Source of the DNA: Gibbula magus
Taxonomy: Eukaryota > Mollusca > Gastropoda > Trochida > Trochidae
DNA: 64,000 bases
Direction: 5' to 3'
Assembly: GCA_936450465.1 (NCBI GenBank)
Contig: OW388296.1
Coordinates: 37,600,023-37,664,022, forward strand
Positions 44,601 to 61,880 of this stretch are shown here, in pieces. A program made the position numbers and the translations under genes. Below the pieces are notes generated by a model, which worked only from the letters and a program-made list of their open reading frames with translations, ran no database searches and had not been told where the DNA came from. How positions within the stretch are numbered: the stretch's first letter is position 1; each line of letters begins with the position of its first letter.

Positions 44601-46175
44601 ATATAACGACACCAGACTGGGTGGCGCCAATTTGATTACCTAGGGGTATCAAGATTTAATCTACAATTATGACGAACAATACCTATGTCTACGCAACATG
44701 TGATTGTGAAAATTTGCCTTTATCGCGTTTTGTTCTTTTTAGTTGAATGAATTCAAATCACATGTATTCAATGGTAAGTGCATTGTAAATATATAATGCC
44801 AATATCATTACTTCAAACATAATTTATATATTATAATAAACAGAGCATCCTGGAAAATATTATTTGTAAATCTAATTCATTAATAACCTTATATGTTGTT
44901 AAATAATGGTCTCTCATAATTAGCTGTGCATACGATTCTAGACGTTTAAAATGCATTATTCTAGTCCAATCTGATAGGATTTAAACACACGCTTTACATT
45001 ATTTCCGGTTTGTAGCATTAAGAAGTACCCTTAGTTGGCTTGAATATTAGGTTTATTTATTGGATAATGACACTAGTTGTGATGATACTGAATATTTCTA
45101 TAAACTCAAGGGTACTTGGCTTGGCTGCTAACAGAGCATAATAAGGTTAACAAGAGTTACATATATTGACAATAAGTGTACAACTTAACACGTGGTGACA
45201 GGATATGGATAGTTTGATCTAGGTAGCGATATTTTCTGTTTGAAATAAAGTATTAATATTAAATATTGAAGGCTATACGATGAACGTTTTTTAAATAAAT
45301 TGTTAAAGTGTTGTGATGGTATAAACCAAAATATGAGAAAGATATTTGTCAAGATCATATATTTCCCTTTATCATTATTTTAAGCTGAATCAATATAACC
45401 CATCATTTTTAACGAGGAATAGTTAAACTACACCGGTATGTAGGTAAGTGAGTTCACAATACATTAAGGTAATATTAATCTCACTGGATATTAGATGCTA
45501 TACAAATGCATTAGAATGTCTAGCTTCCAAAGACAAGAAAACGGTACGCACCAGTAAACCTGTTTTATACAATCTTGAAAGCAAAAAGATTTTGCCTACA
45601 ACCTTGGAGTATTTTTTATTCCAAAATCGAATAACAAATCAGTTCTCTTTAACACTTAATAGTGTAGATATCGCATTCGGTGTGACACTTACCATGCTAG
45701 TACATTAAGTAGTGAAACGTCCTGAGTTAAAGTCCAGTGATGAAGGTGCTGTGATGGGAGGTTACCGGCTGTCATGTATAGCGTTATAGAATTTCATTGA
45801 AGTGCGATAAGTGATCAATCGTCATGAGTTTCATAACTACCTGTCGCAAATGGAATAGTATACTCAAATAGTACACTTATATCAACATCTTATTACATTC
45901 AATGCAACAGGTACTGAATATGTATTTTAAAATATTTGTTAAAACTTTGTATATGAACTATATGGTATGTGAATAAACTTCTCTCAAATAAATTGCCACA
46001 CAATCATGGAATATATATTGAATATCTGTCGCAAGTCGTGTCATACTCAAAAGGACATTAAATCAGCTTGTCACACATCCTTACATCCTATGCATCATGT
46101 AAAGAATGTATGCTAAGATCACATCTTTGTTTATGAACTATATGGTATGTGAGTAAACCTAGTATCTTGTGAATA

Positions 46176-48508
<2,333 letters not shown>

Positions 48509-48889
48509 ATCTATCATAACTGTGTATCTGAACTGCTATATCGAATCACAAAGTGATTACAATGTTACAATATGGCATTAATGAACAATGTTTAACACTC
48601 AAATAGCAATCTAAATAATCAAAACGTTATGCTTCCTTTAATATGTCCCCATCACCTTGCTAAATGTTGCTATCGCAGTTGAATTCTGTAATATTTTCAG
48701 CTTTTTCTGACTGGCAAAAAATGTAAAACTGCTGTAAATGGTAACTAATAAAGTGATTTGGTTCACCAATTGCCAAACAATAGATCCATCTATATTCATT
48801 TTTATGTAAGTAGATAATTTCATGAGATGATACTTATAATATCTGTATAAGTTACTAAATCATGTTAGTCATTATGCCGAATTGGTCAT

Positions 48890-49560
48890 ATTTTCATCAA
48901 AGGTATTTTTTTCCATTAAAGACTTATTTATCATCAAAGTAAATTATTTTTTTTTTACCAAAGTCAATTTCTTCACCAAAGTCAATTTTTCATTAAAGTC
49001 AATTTATTATCAAAAACAATTTGTTCATCAAATTAAATTTTTAAATTAACAACATTTATGTTATCAAAGTAATTTTTTCCATCAAAGTCAATCTTTTCAT
49101 CAAAGTCATTTTTATCATCAAAGTTAACTTTTTCATCAGAGTAATTTTTCTCATTAAAATCAATTATTTCATCACAGTCAAATTCTTCATCAAAGTAATT
49201 TCTTTCTTTTAAGTAAAATATACCATCAAAGTAACATTTTTCATCAAAGTCATTTTTTTTCATCAAAGTAATTTTTTTTCATTGAAGTAATTTTTTTTCA
49301 TCAAAGTAAAAAAAATTCATCAAAATGTATTCTCTATTTAGGTAACTTTTTGCAATTAATATTAATTTATCCATTAAAGCAAATATTTTCATCAGAATAA
49401 TTTTTTCATCTAGGTCAAAATCTTCATACATATCATTTTTGTCTTCATCAAAGTCATATTCTCCATTCAAGTCACTTTTTCTTTCTTTTCATCAAAATAG
49501 TTTTCAATTAGAGTATTGTTTTGTTAGCAATGTTCAAAGCAACTTTTTTCAATAAAGTTA
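48890..49560 (-). repeat. Degenerate 18-bp minisatellite (TTTTTCATCAAAGTCAAT-like), copy 2
   Basis: About 35 imperfect units of ttttcatcaaagtcaatt. On the minus strand, because the unit is a multiple of three, they read as F-D-E-K-x-x hexapeptides (NDFDEKCYFDG, NDFDEKIDFDGKNYF) in open frames at 49266-49033 and 49470-49279. Openness follows from the period and is not evidence of a protein. It adjoins the right subterminal array. Confidence 0.85.
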
Positions 49561-49609
49561 CGTTTTGATGAAATTATTATTTTTTGTATTACAACATGGT
49601 AAAAAACCT

Positions 49610-49827
49610 GTCTGAATATTTACAAAACTTTAATCTTATTTAATCACCTTTACAAATATTTAATCTCAGAGTAAATATGGAGTAAATATGGATTAAATGT
49701 GATATTTACTCCCCTTTACTCTGTTGTAAATTGTGTCTTTAATCCGGAGTAAAGGGGAGTAAAGGGGATTAAATGACATCTTTAATCCATATTTACTCCG
49801 GATTAAATAGGACTTTTTCATCCAGTG
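49610..49827 (+). repeat. Right subterminal repeat array of copy 2
   Basis: Alternating ggagtaaatatgg, ggattaaatg, tttactcccctttactc and ggagtaaaggggagtaaagg lead into the terminus cttttt­catccagtg. Motif class matches the left end, but the sequence is different, giving asymmetric ends. Confidence 0.8.
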
Positions 49828-50180
49828 AATGTTTCTGATATATCAAGTTGTTTGATTTTTCCAACTGCATTGTTAACTTTCCCGTTTCGTGTCTAATTTT
49901 AACGCTTTCAGATTTATTATCAAAACTATTTATTAAGTGCCATTTTAATCACAACAAAAGCTCATTTACAACATCTTAATGCATGTAAGTATTTGGAGAA
50001 TTAACGCAATCATTACTCTCGCTTGGCAACAAGTGTATTCTTGCGCAAGAGACGAAGTAAACAGAACAATGTTCAGCCGAAATATACCGTCTCTGATTTT
50101 TTACAGAAGCAAATCTGATACGACTATTTCGCAAAGTTATGTTAGAATATGTTATATATTTAGAATATGTTATATATTTA

Positions 50181-50423
<243 letters not shown>

Positions 50424-51097
50424 CATTCAGGCCCACATACTCATTTACCTTCAAATACATAGGGGTCAGAAAATCCTCAGAAAAAATGAAACAGTATAAA
50501 AGTCCTAAATTTACCTAGGAAAAAACTTTTATTGTGTATTTTTCATTCTTTTATTGGCATATACCAATGTAATAGACAATAAATAGATACAAACAATGTA
50601 TTTGACTAAGTAAAAGGATCTTAATCTCTGTTTTTGTAATCATTTATCCAACTGCAAATATCACATTTATTCACTTCAATATGGACAGGTTTTATTCAGA
50701 GGAATATATCATTTACATATGATACACAGGTTTCTTAGTCCACATATTGGAAACATATCATTCACTGGACAAGAAATCATACTACAATGTACAACATTTG
50801 ACTTGGCACAACTGGACACACTCACTAGCATACTTTATTTAGTCTGATGCTTTTAGCAACACCAATAAGGAACTCTGGAACAAACACTTAAAAACAATCT
50901 TTGATTTGCGGGTTGCATGTTTAGTGTACATATGGCCGTCTAACATAAGCTTCAAACCACCTTTGTTGGTTGGAATGACTTCCATGATGAAATGTTAAGT
51001 ACTGTACTTCATATTTGGAGATATATATATATATATATATACACATTTCACATTTTTTAGTTGAATTAATCATCTCAATATATCATTGTAAATGTAT

Positions 51098-51410
51098 AAG
51101 TCAATCTGTTAAAATCATATTCCAATTTGTAAACTACTGGGATATACCCATACTCTGTTAAAATCACATTTCAATAATTGGCAAACACTCTAATTCCTGG
51201 GATATACCCATTCTGTTAAAATGATATTCCATTTGGTAAATAACTAAATGCAAGGATATACCCATTCCGCTAAAAACACATTTCAATTGACAAACACTGT
51301 AAATCCTGAGGTATACCCCTCTGCTGAGATCACATGTCAATGGGTAAACATCCTAGGGCATATTGCTAAAATCACATTTAAATTGGCAAACAGTACTTGG
51401 CAACTAAATC
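51098..51410 (+). repeat. Degenerate ~55-65-bp minisatellite
   Basis: About five to six units built on ggatatacccattctgttaa, aatcacatttcaattggcaa and acactctaattcct. Units diverge and vary in length. Not found elsewhere in the window. Confidence 0.75.
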
Positions 51411-51598
51411 TAACATTAGTCATACTTAAATTTTGATGAAAATATATATTTATTCTGTTTTAATACATATTTTTTATATAATAGGACTTTTTTCCCAAGG
51501 ACTTTTTCACCAGTACTTTTTTTCCAAAGACTTTTTGCTCCGAGGACTTTTTTTTACCTATAATCGTCATAGGGTAGGGAAGGGGATGGCGGAAGGGG

Positions 51599-51650
51599 AA
51601 GGGAGAGGGAGAGGGAGAGGGAGAGGGAGAGGGAGAGGGAGAGAGAGAAC
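51599..51650 (+). repeat. (GGGAGA)n purine-rich minisatellite
   Basis: Seven to eight GGGAGA units on the plus strand; a strongly purine-only strand. Confidence 0.9.
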
Positions 51651-52199
51651 GTTAGAGAGGGGCAGGGGAGAGAAGGTGTGAGGGAATAGGAGAGAAGTAC
51701 ATACATTCACTCAGGCACACATACTCTTTTACATTAAAATGCATACATATACGAATGTATCTGTCCAGAAACACTCGCAAGATACAATAAGATAAACAAG
51801 GCAACACAGGCAAACCTACAAACTGTCATACTTTCGCACAGGATTCATATATACTTACAAACTGAATATGCAGATTTACGTTTTCTACAACAATTCAGTA
51901 AACGGTAAACACAACACATGTACACAGACAAACAAAAAGCTTTCGTACACAAATTTACAAAAGAGACTAAAACATGATAAAAGGAATCTAACAGTTGAAT
52001 GGAGTTTAGGGCTAGGGCTTCATTTATATTGCGGTTATTCATTAGTTAGCTGGTTTGTTGCAGTCGGAAGGAGGGCTCAAATGAACTAACGTTTGTCCAT
52101 AAGTCATATCTTAAATCTGCATAAACGTAACAATCAATTAAAACGTGGATTACATCTTCAATTATTTCAGCGTCACACATTGTACATAACATCTTACAC

Positions 52200-52550
52200 C
52201 TTATAATTAAAGAAAGATTAGATTAGAGTGACGATATAAAAACCAAGGAGTTTAAACTTCAGTGTTTAATTACGCAGCATCAGGAGGTTAGAGCCGCTGC
52301 ATGCGAACGGCAGAACGTTGGATTACCTGCTAATCACCCTCATTACACTACACGCTGATTCTGATACTATACTGTAGTGAACACGAAACTTGTGACCTTT
52401 CATGTTTGTTATAATTAAAGAACTATAAGATTAGATTAAAGATATAAAAACGAAAGAATTTAAACTTCACTGTTTAATTACGCAGTATCATGAAGTTAGA
52501 GACGCTCCACGACAGTGCTTTGAATACCCTGCTAATCACGCTTGTACAGG
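52200..52550 (+). repeat. ~210-bp tandem duplication
   Basis: ttataattaaagaa...gattaga, gtttaattacgcag.atca and cctgctaatcac recur in the same order at 52200-52345 and 52410-52550. Diverged; no coding content. Confidence 0.7.
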
Positions 52551-53722
52551 TGTCATCAATACCTATGGCAAGTTGTTCCCAATGACCGTAAACTGTCCAC
52601 ACTGGGAAAACAAATGATATTTAATCATTTACTCCTATTTAATCCCGGAGTAAATACCATCTTTAGTCATATTTAATCCCGGAGTAAATATCATATTTAG
52701 TCATATTTAATCCGGAGTAAATATTTGTAAATATTTGTAAATATTTGTAAAGTTTTGTAAATATGTTATTTAATTCAGATTAAATGTTTGTAAATATCAT
52801 CTTTAATTAAGATAAAATATTTGTAAATATCATCTTTAATCAAGATTAAATGTTTGTTAATATCATGTTTATATGATATTCAATATTTGCAAATATAATT
52901 TTAAATGATATTAAATATATTGTCTTTAAACGGAATGTAGCACGCCGTTCTTACGGAAATAAAGAGCTCTATAACGGGAAGGAAGTGTAAGCAGTGGCTT
53001 AATAATACTGTCCATCAATGAAAAGAGTTGTTAAGTAAATAAACTTGATTCGTTTAAGCAATGAAACACTCCCTAAATTGAATTATGTCAAGGTGTAAAA
53101 AAAGTAAATATTTATCATGTCTTTGGAGGGAATTTACAAGTTGAATACATAAAAATCAATATTTCATCATAAGTTTTTATATATCGGAGTAAATGATCAC
53201 TACCGGATAAAAGACTCAAATTTACTTTAAATGCGATCTCTCCTGTCATAAGTATATGAAACATTCATTGAGTTACTTAATAATTCAAGAAAATAAAAGT
53301 TGTATCCATAATCACGGATAGACGGACAAGGCAAGACTATATATCCCACAGTATTGCATGCCGGTGGGATAAAATCATATTTTTACTTGCCAAAACATGA
53401 AGCCCGCAAATATGATAACATTTTATGCAATAGACAATTTCAGTAGCAAGCAATTGAATTTTGAACAAATTAATATTTTCCCTGGTTATAATATCAATCA
53501 TCAGAAGACCGTCTACGCCATCTATATGATATAATACTATTTACGATGTTGATTTAGCTGTTTACACTGTGAATGTCCCGTTTTTCAAGGTTAATCAAAC
53601 ACTTTGAAAAGGAGGGTCTCTTAAAATTCCATTTCTTACAGTCCCTTTTCAATATTTGATAAAATGGTGATATTTTCAGAATACATACTTTTTTCAGAGT
53701 CTGAGTGTAAGACTATCATGTA

Positions 53723-54282
53723 CTCAATCGCAAAAGAAATGTCACCAGCCCCTAAATATTGCAGTCTGAGAAAATAGATTTTGAATGTTTATGATGGACA
53801 CATATTTATTGAAGAAGTAGTAACAAATTCATACGTTAGATAATGATACTTTTCTTTTAATGTCAGTTCAAATACAGTTGCAGTGTTGAAATCGCTTTTT
53901 CAAAATGTTTTTGGGCCAGAGTATTTGGCATTTAAAATGTAGAAACTACATAAAATGCAAAAAAATATGGTGTCGACATGAATAACCTTCTTGAACTTAA
54001 ATTTGTTGACCCGTCTTTACTGTAGGATGTCATAAAAATGCCAAAAAAGCCACTTTGGACTCTCCTATCTCATCTAGTTAAGGATATTCGAAAACGTGGA
54101 GTTTGAGAATTGCCAATTGTTAAATGTGTGTTTCTCAGAAATATGCATAGATAATGTTTTAAAAGTTCAGGTTTAGTTAAGTTTTCCTTCTGAAGACATG
54201 ATGTATCTGTTTCAGTCGTGAGTATCAATCGTGGAATGAATTATCTTGTATATTGTATGGTGACGTTTCTTTTGCGGTTGAG
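53723..54282. mobile_element. TA-flanked MITE nested in copy 3
   Basis: CTCAATCGCAAAAGAAATGT left end, complement at right end, TA at 53721-53722 and 54283-54284. Counterpart of 38644-39207. Confidence 0.82.
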
Positions 54283-55551
54283 TACAGAATACACCAGCTA
54301 AATTTTAATGTTGAGTGTATAGACAATTAAATCCCGATGAACATCCTGTTTAGTGACTGCGTAAGCTATGTAAGGGAAAGCATGGGAGTAAGTGACACCT
54401 GAACACACAGTTGCGCAGATGTTTATCTATAACATACTCTTCATTTTTTCCAAACATATACATGCAAAGAACGAAAGTGTTTCCTTTAGTTCAACCTGGT
54501 TACAATACAAATAGCAGGTGACATTATATTAAGGGTATACTATTTAACATTACAAGGATCAAACATATCAGTAAAGAAACAATATTATTGATTGCTACCT
54601 TGCTAAACCAGATTTGCTGTTATGAAGTGGACCATAAATGCGTGACATACAGTAAAAACTGGAACTACTGACCTGCCTAATTATGATCAATCAAGCCTCC
54701 TAAAAAGCAATCAGTATTTAGCCTGCTGTGATTTATGCAAAATGACAGACAGGAATATAATGTATGCCGATGCAATCGCTAGTTAAAAATTTAATTAATG
54801 TTACCTTCCTTTCATGTTGAGACATTTACGTTAAGAATATATTCTTTTCAGAAATAGATAAAACATCCAAATGAATAAGAAGAAATGTGCTCTAAACTGC
54901 TGTTTCATTAAAAGAACAATCATTTTTTCAAACAATAATTACACATGTTACACAGAATGGAATTAAAGGACATACAAATGTAAATGTCTAAAAATAATCT
55001 AGCGACACTTCATCGCTGATTACTAACTCATATTATTACAACACACAACATAATTTGAAACATTTTTCGTTAATCAAGGAAAATTTTAGTGTACGATTTT
55101 GTACCGCATCTATACGTGAAAAGCGTCAAAGCGTGAAAGCAGTTGAGTGAGCTGCAGGTGTTGTCATATGTGAGTAGTTTAAATACTGTACTGCAAAAAG
55201 TCTATAAACGATTAACAATCAGTAACTTTTAATTCAGTATCACCACAATGCCGACAGACAGACAGACAGACAGACAGACAGATATTTTATTCAAGTCTCA
55301 CCTCGATACATGTATACAGTAAATATATTTACATCACGATAAATGATGTCGAGCCACCCACCATCTACAGATAAATCACGAGTATAACATATTGGAACGT
55401 TTGGTTAAATAGAATGGCAGGTTTTGGCAGCAGTATTTAAAACATCCGGAAGTGAGAGTATAAGACCTACTTTGTTTGCAACATGAACGCCCAGGGTTTG
55501 ATGCACAAACTTCCCTCCAAATAAGCAGTTTAAATGTAAGTGTAATTTACG

Positions 55552-56457
55552 ATTAGATTACATCTTATAATCTTGATCTGCATTTCATATGAGATTTTCT
55601 TTGATTAACTTGTAAAGTATGACAATTCAGGTCTGAATGATCTAGTGACAATAAATATACATGTCAAATATTGAAGGTCTATCACTGAAAACCTGATGAC
55701 CATAGTTATGTTTTTCAGAAAATACATCCTACACCAAGGTCACAAGGTCACAAGGTCAAAGGTTATGACCTCAGTGTGTGTCATCAGAAACAACATTTCA
55801 TAGGCCTATCCTGACAAATTAAAACACATTTATCAAGTTTCAAAGACATATCATTGATAAATCAAACGTCTTAGCCAAGCTATAAGTTCAGTTTTAACCC
55901 ACGGTCTGAAATGAGAAAGTCAAATGCTCTTATCAAGGGTCAATACTCTAAATACACAGGTCCGATTGGTCCCAAAAAGCACATGCGTGACACCTATGTA
56001 TATCCAAAGCATGTGTAAATTTAAGTTTCAGAAAGATTGATCACAAACTGTGGGAGGAGTTGATTTCAGAACACAGGTACATTTTTCAAGACGGGCGGAC
56101 AGACAGATTCGCGCCACGACATAGACCCCTTTGGGTTTCACCCGGGGGTTATGAACTGTACTTGTGCAACACTGTACAGGTTGAATGTGAGAGTTTGTGT
56201 ATATGTGTCCATGTTTGTTAACAATTATTTGTGTGTGAAGAAATAATTCATTGTAAAATCCATAATTTATGTATGTTGTTAAGGTGATTAGGAAGTGTGA
56301 GGTGTGTGAGTGCACGGACAGATGGTGGTTGAATTTAAGAGTGGTTATCTTATTTTATTTTCATTTGTATATTTCATACATATAAATTTATATTTATCTT
56401 GTATAGCCTTCTGTTCTGGTGGCTCATATATTTTATTGAATCAAATGTATGTACCTC

Positions 56458-56518
<61 letters not shown>

Positions 56519-56523
56519 GTGTC
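55552..56523 (+). mobile_element. 0.97-kb retroposon in copy 3
   Basis: Counterpart of 40469-41436 with the same flanking 7-mers ATTTACG (55545-55551) and ATTTCCG (56524-56530) and the (TCTG)n tail. It includes the AGGTCA cluster at 55737-55771. Confidence 0.7.
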
Positions 56524-58815
56524 ATTTCCGCATTTCTTCTTGATTAACTAAATTAGGGCTAATTAACAAGATAACAAACAGGTGTAAGTCATTTACTGTC
56601 GAATTTGCTCCGGCTCGTTAACAAGGGTGAGAATGACCGACGGTTAAGAAGGCATAAGCCGAATACACAAAATCATTAGAGAATGCACACTTGAGTATTC
56701 AGGACCTCTTTAGGTTATAAACGTTGCAAGATTGACGATTGCCTAAACTAAAGGAGTATTTTGGGTGTAATGCATTACGTAAAATAAGGAGCAGATGGTA
56801 GTTGTTTTTACTGATTTAACAACTTTGCAATAATGAAAGGTACCCGTTGATTTGATTTACCCGCGAGTAATAAACAACATATGCAAGTTTGAGAGCGAGG
56901 TATTGCATTTGCAGTTGGTTTCGTATTCCGACATGGATGACATTTATTGAATTGCTTGTTTTCATAGGATACATATGGGCTATCAGCTCGTGTAACATAC
57001 ATCTTAGTTTCACAAAATTGCAATATATACTGGCATATAGCACAGGTATTATTTACAGTATTGGTTAACAAGAGGTACAGCTATGAATTGTGGGGTTTCC
57101 GGTGTACTTATAAGATAAATTATTTTTTATAAAATTACTATAGGCGTTACATACAATGAGAAAAGGATATTCATATACAGTGTTACAATTTCTTCAATCC
57201 TTGACTCATAGGAAACTTATAGTATATTTCTCGTTAGCGCATTATTTTCACAATAACAACAGTACACGCACCCACAGGAGTTGTTCAACTATACACCCAA
57301 CTATACATAAGGAGACTGCCAAACCGGGGACAACCGTTCCAGCTCGTTAACGAGGTGTGCAATTTGACTGATAAAGATAGATTGAAATACCAAAGGGGTC
57401 AAAAATCAAATACACAGAGGTTCAGAATACACCTGTGTATTGAAGGTCACCATAGTCATTCATGTTGCTTTTATTGCCTGACAAACACATCTTGCTTCTA
57501 TACAACAAGATATTCGGCATATGGTACAGAACAAAAACATTTGCACTCACCATGAGCAAAGAGTAACAATACAGATGTGAAATTACATGTTGATGTTTAT
57601 TATAGTGATTTTTCTGTGTACCATTATAGACTGGAATAGAGTATATTTCATAAAATCTGATGTGCCAAAATACCATATGTGATGATTTGAGTTCACATAA
57701 TCTCACTCGACTTGAATATATATCCCAAAAGGCCACATATTTCACAATTACTTAACGTTGAGTTATGTTTTCACATATGTACATGAAGCCGCATTTGTGC
57801 ACCCATTTTACGTATCTATAGGACCCACTAGTAAACCAACTGTGTCTTCTTTAGATAAGTTTCCAAAATTACATTGATTTGCGCGCACGCCTGTCTTGGT
57901 GCATTGTAGTTATTCTCACTATACTGAACGGGGGAAAATAGTTATTTTCAGTAGCTGTCAGTTGTGCTCGATATATATCATCGATGATAACATTTGACAT
58001 ATGGGAACAACAAACTCAATGTAGAGAATCTAGGGAGGTTTAGACATAATAACACATTAATACAACAGCATTTATTCCAGAGTTGTTGATATATCGACAT
58101 GAAAATATACCTGACAGAAATCATGGGTACACAGAGGAACAGTAGATGGCGTTTACCACTGCGCTACCCCGCCCGTTATTTTTTTTTAAATAAGTCATTT
58201 GTTCAAATCATCAACATTTATAACAAAACATGTTTTACCTTTAGTTTTACTTTTTTACAATATCTGTTTTACTGCCAGAAAATGATTTCATATTTTACAT
58301 TTTATTAGGATATCTGTGTCTCTTATGTATGTACATTTATACTCAAATATATAGCATTAACTTTCCATGTTTGTATATCATCCAGTCTCTCATAACCCTA
58401 AAATGTGGTTGTACATCTATATATATATTTGTTATGTGAGGTGAGACCTTAACCGTCTGTCTGTGTATCTGAACAGAATATCTTAATTAAAGAGTTTTGA
58501 TCATCACGGCCCGTGCACAGCGTGTATTGAGTTTTGTAATGCCAGTGAATCTCCTTTGGCTGCCGCTAATTAGGGGTAATAAATTAATTTCGGTTTAGCT
58601 TTGCATTGTCAGACAAAGGCGTTATTTGTGTAACGGCATGTATATTCCATTACATTCAAGAACTGAATTTTGATGACATTTTACTTAGGAGAAATAATTG
58701 TGTTTTGTCATCATTGAACCATGTTTTAATTATACCCTCCCGCCATCTAGATAATTCCGAATATTATGTTAGTATCTCACCATAGCATGTGTATTATGCA
58801 GCAAATATTTTAAAT

Positions 58816-59059
58816 AGGGGGACGTGAAGTGATTTTGAGTTTAACGCCCCTCTCAAGAGTATTTCACGGCTGCTAGTATTATGGCAGGGAGAAAGCCCGC
58901 GAACCATGGTACTACGCTGAAATTCAGTGTAGCATTGCACCCAAACCTCACTGCGTATAGAACAGTTCTCTACTGCATACAAAGCTGCTGTGATCTTGGC
59001 GGGGTTTGAAATCCGGATCCGAAGCCGAAGGCGTTTACCACCCGCTACCCGCCCCTTAT
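58816..59059 (-). mobile_element. tRNA-derived SINE (copy in giant element 3)
   Basis: Counterpart of 43761-44003 with the same A-box- and B-box-like words; the B-box here has one more change (gatttcaaacccc). Confidence 0.6.
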
Positions 59060-61204
59060 TTTTAAAATACAAATTACATGTTGATTTGATCTTGAAATTA
59101 TGTCATTTGTTCAAATCAGTAACATTTATAACAAGATTGGTTTTTCCTTTAGTTTTACTTTTTTACAATATCTGTTTAACTTCCAGAAACTGAGTTTATA
59201 TTTTGCATTTTAGATGCATTTAGATGTATCTCTTATGTAAGTACATATACACTCAAGTAGATAGCATTAACTTTCCATGTTTATAATTTATCCAATCTCT
59301 CATAACCCAAAAAGATGGTTGTATATCTATATATATTTGTTATGTGAGGTGAAACCTATGTCTGTGTGTCTGAACAGAATATCTTAATTAAAGAGGTGTG
59401 ATCATCACGGCCCGTGCACAGCGTGTATTGAGTTGTGTAATGCCAGTGAATCTCATTTGGCTGCCGCTAATTAGGGGTAATAAATTAATTTCGGTTTAGC
59501 TTTGCATTGTCAGACAAAGGCGTTATTTGTTCAACGGCATGTATATTCCATTACAGTCAAGAACTGAATTTTGTGATGACATTTTACGTAGGAGAGATAA
59601 TTGTGTTTTGTCACCATGTTTTAATTGTACCCTCCCGCCATTTTGTATATATAACGACACCAGACTGGGTGGCGCCAATTTGATTACCTAGGGGTATCAA
59701 GATTTAATCTACAATTATGACGAACAATACCTATGTCTACGCAACATGTGATTGTGAAAATTTGCCTTTATCGCGTTTTGTTCTTTTTAGTTGAATGAAT
59801 TCAAATCACATGTATTCAATGGTAAGTGCATTGTAAATATATAGTGTCAATATTATTACTTCAAACATAATTTATATATTATAATAAACAGAGCATCCTG
59901 GAAAATATTATTTGTAAATCTAATTCATTAAGAACCTTATATGTTGTTAAATAATGGTCTCTCATAATTAGACGTTTAAAATGCATTATTCTAGTCCAAT
60001 CTGATAGGATTTAAACACACGCTTTACATTATTTCCGGTTTGTAGCATTAAGAAGTACCCTTAGTTGGCTTGAATATTAGGTTTATTTAATGGATAATGA
60101 CACTAGTTGTGATGATACTGAATATTTCTATAAACTCAAGGCTACTTGGCTTGGCTGCTAACAGAGCATAATAAGGTTAACAAGAGTTACATATATTGAC
60201 AATAAGGTACAACTTAACACGTGGTGACAGCATATGGATAGTTTGATCTAGGTAGCGATATTTTATGTTTGAAATAAAGTATTAATATTAAATATTGAAG
60301 GCTATACGATGAACGTTTTTTAAATAAATTGTTAAAGTGTGGTGATGGTATAAACCAAAATATGAGAAAGATATTTGTCAAGATCATATATTTCCCTTTA
60401 TCATTATTTTAAGCTGAATCAATATAACCCATCATTTTTAACGAGGAATAGTTAAACTACACCGGTATGTAGGTAAGTGAGTTCACAATACATTAAGGTA
60501 ATATTAATCTCACTGGATATTAGATGCTATACAAATGCATTAGAATGTCTAGCTTCCAAAGACAAGAAAACGGTACGCACCAGTAAACCTGTTTTATACA
60601 ATCTTGAAAGCAAACAGATTTTGCCTATCACCTTGGAGTATTTTTTATTCCAAAATCGAATAACAAATCAGTTCTCTTTAACACTTAATAGTGTAGATAT
60701 CGCATTCGGTGTGACACTTACCATGCTAGTACATTGAGTAGTGAAACGTCCTGAGTTAAAGTCCAGTGATGAAGGTGCTGTGATGGGAGGTTACCGGCTG
60801 TCATGTATAGCGTTATAGAATTTCATTGAAGTGCGATACGTGATCAATCGTCATGAGTTTCATAACTACCTGTCGCAAATGGAATAGTATACTCAAATAG
60901 TACACTTACATCAACATCTTATTACATTCAATGCAACAGGTACTGAATATGTATTTTAAAATATTTGTTAAAACTTTGTATATGAACTATATGGTATGTG
61001 AATAAACTTCTCTCAAATAAATTGCCACACAATCATGGAATATATATTGAATATCTGTCGCAAGTCGTGTCATACTCAAAAGGACATTAAATCAGCTTGT
61101 CACACATCCTTACATCCTATGCATCATGTAAAGAATGTATGCTAAGATCACATCTTTGTTTATGAACCATATGGTATGTGAGTAAACCTAGTATCTTGTG
61201 AATA

Positions 61205-61799
61205 TATGTCGCACATGATAGAGCACAATCAAATCAACTCTTTATATTAATACTTTCACTTACATGCTATGCCTATATATATATATATGTCGCACATGAT
61301 GTAATACTCATATAGCACAATTAAATCAACTCTTTATATTAATACTTTCACATAAAATGCTATGCCTATATATCTATGTCGCATATGATGTAATACTCAT
61401 AGAGCACAATTAAATCAACTCTTTATATTAATACTTTCACTTACATGCTATGCCTATATATATGTCGCACATGATGTAATACTCATATAGCACAATTAAA
61501 TCAACTCTTTATATTAATACTTTCACATAAAATGCTATGCCTATATATCTATGTCGCATATGATGTAATACTCATAGAGCACAATTGAATCAACTCTTTA
61601 TATTAATACGTTCACTAACATGCTATGCCTATATATATGTCGCACATGATGTAATACTCATATAGCACAATTGAATCAACTCTTTATATTAATACTTTCA
61701 CTTACATGCTATGCCTATATATATGTCGCACATGATGTAATAGACATATAGCACAATTAAATCAACTCTTTATATTAATACTTTCACTTACATGCTATG

Positions 61800-61800
<1 letters not shown>
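61205..61800 (+). repeat. 86-bp satellite, 7 units, in giant copy 3
   Basis: Units begin at about 61207, 61288, 61376, 61460, 61552, 61637 and 61723. The first has an internal 12-bp loss (catgatagagcac). Two units carry the variant tatctatgtcgcatatgatg not seen in copy 2, so the arrays have evolved separately at their left parts; the last two units match the end of the copy 2 array. Confidence 0.92.

Positions 61801-61802
<2 letters not shown>

Positions 61803-61877
<75 letters not shown>
61803..61877. repeat. (TA)n microsatellite, 75 bp
   Basis: Pure TA extension of the final satellite unit. Confidence 0.95.

Positions 61878-61880
<3 letters not shown>

Noticed and set aside
45448..45708. 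Conserved 86-codon gene (also 60477-60737)
   Set aside because: No ATG start in a good context, no recognisable domain, and the few differences between copies change amino acids; no sign of selection.
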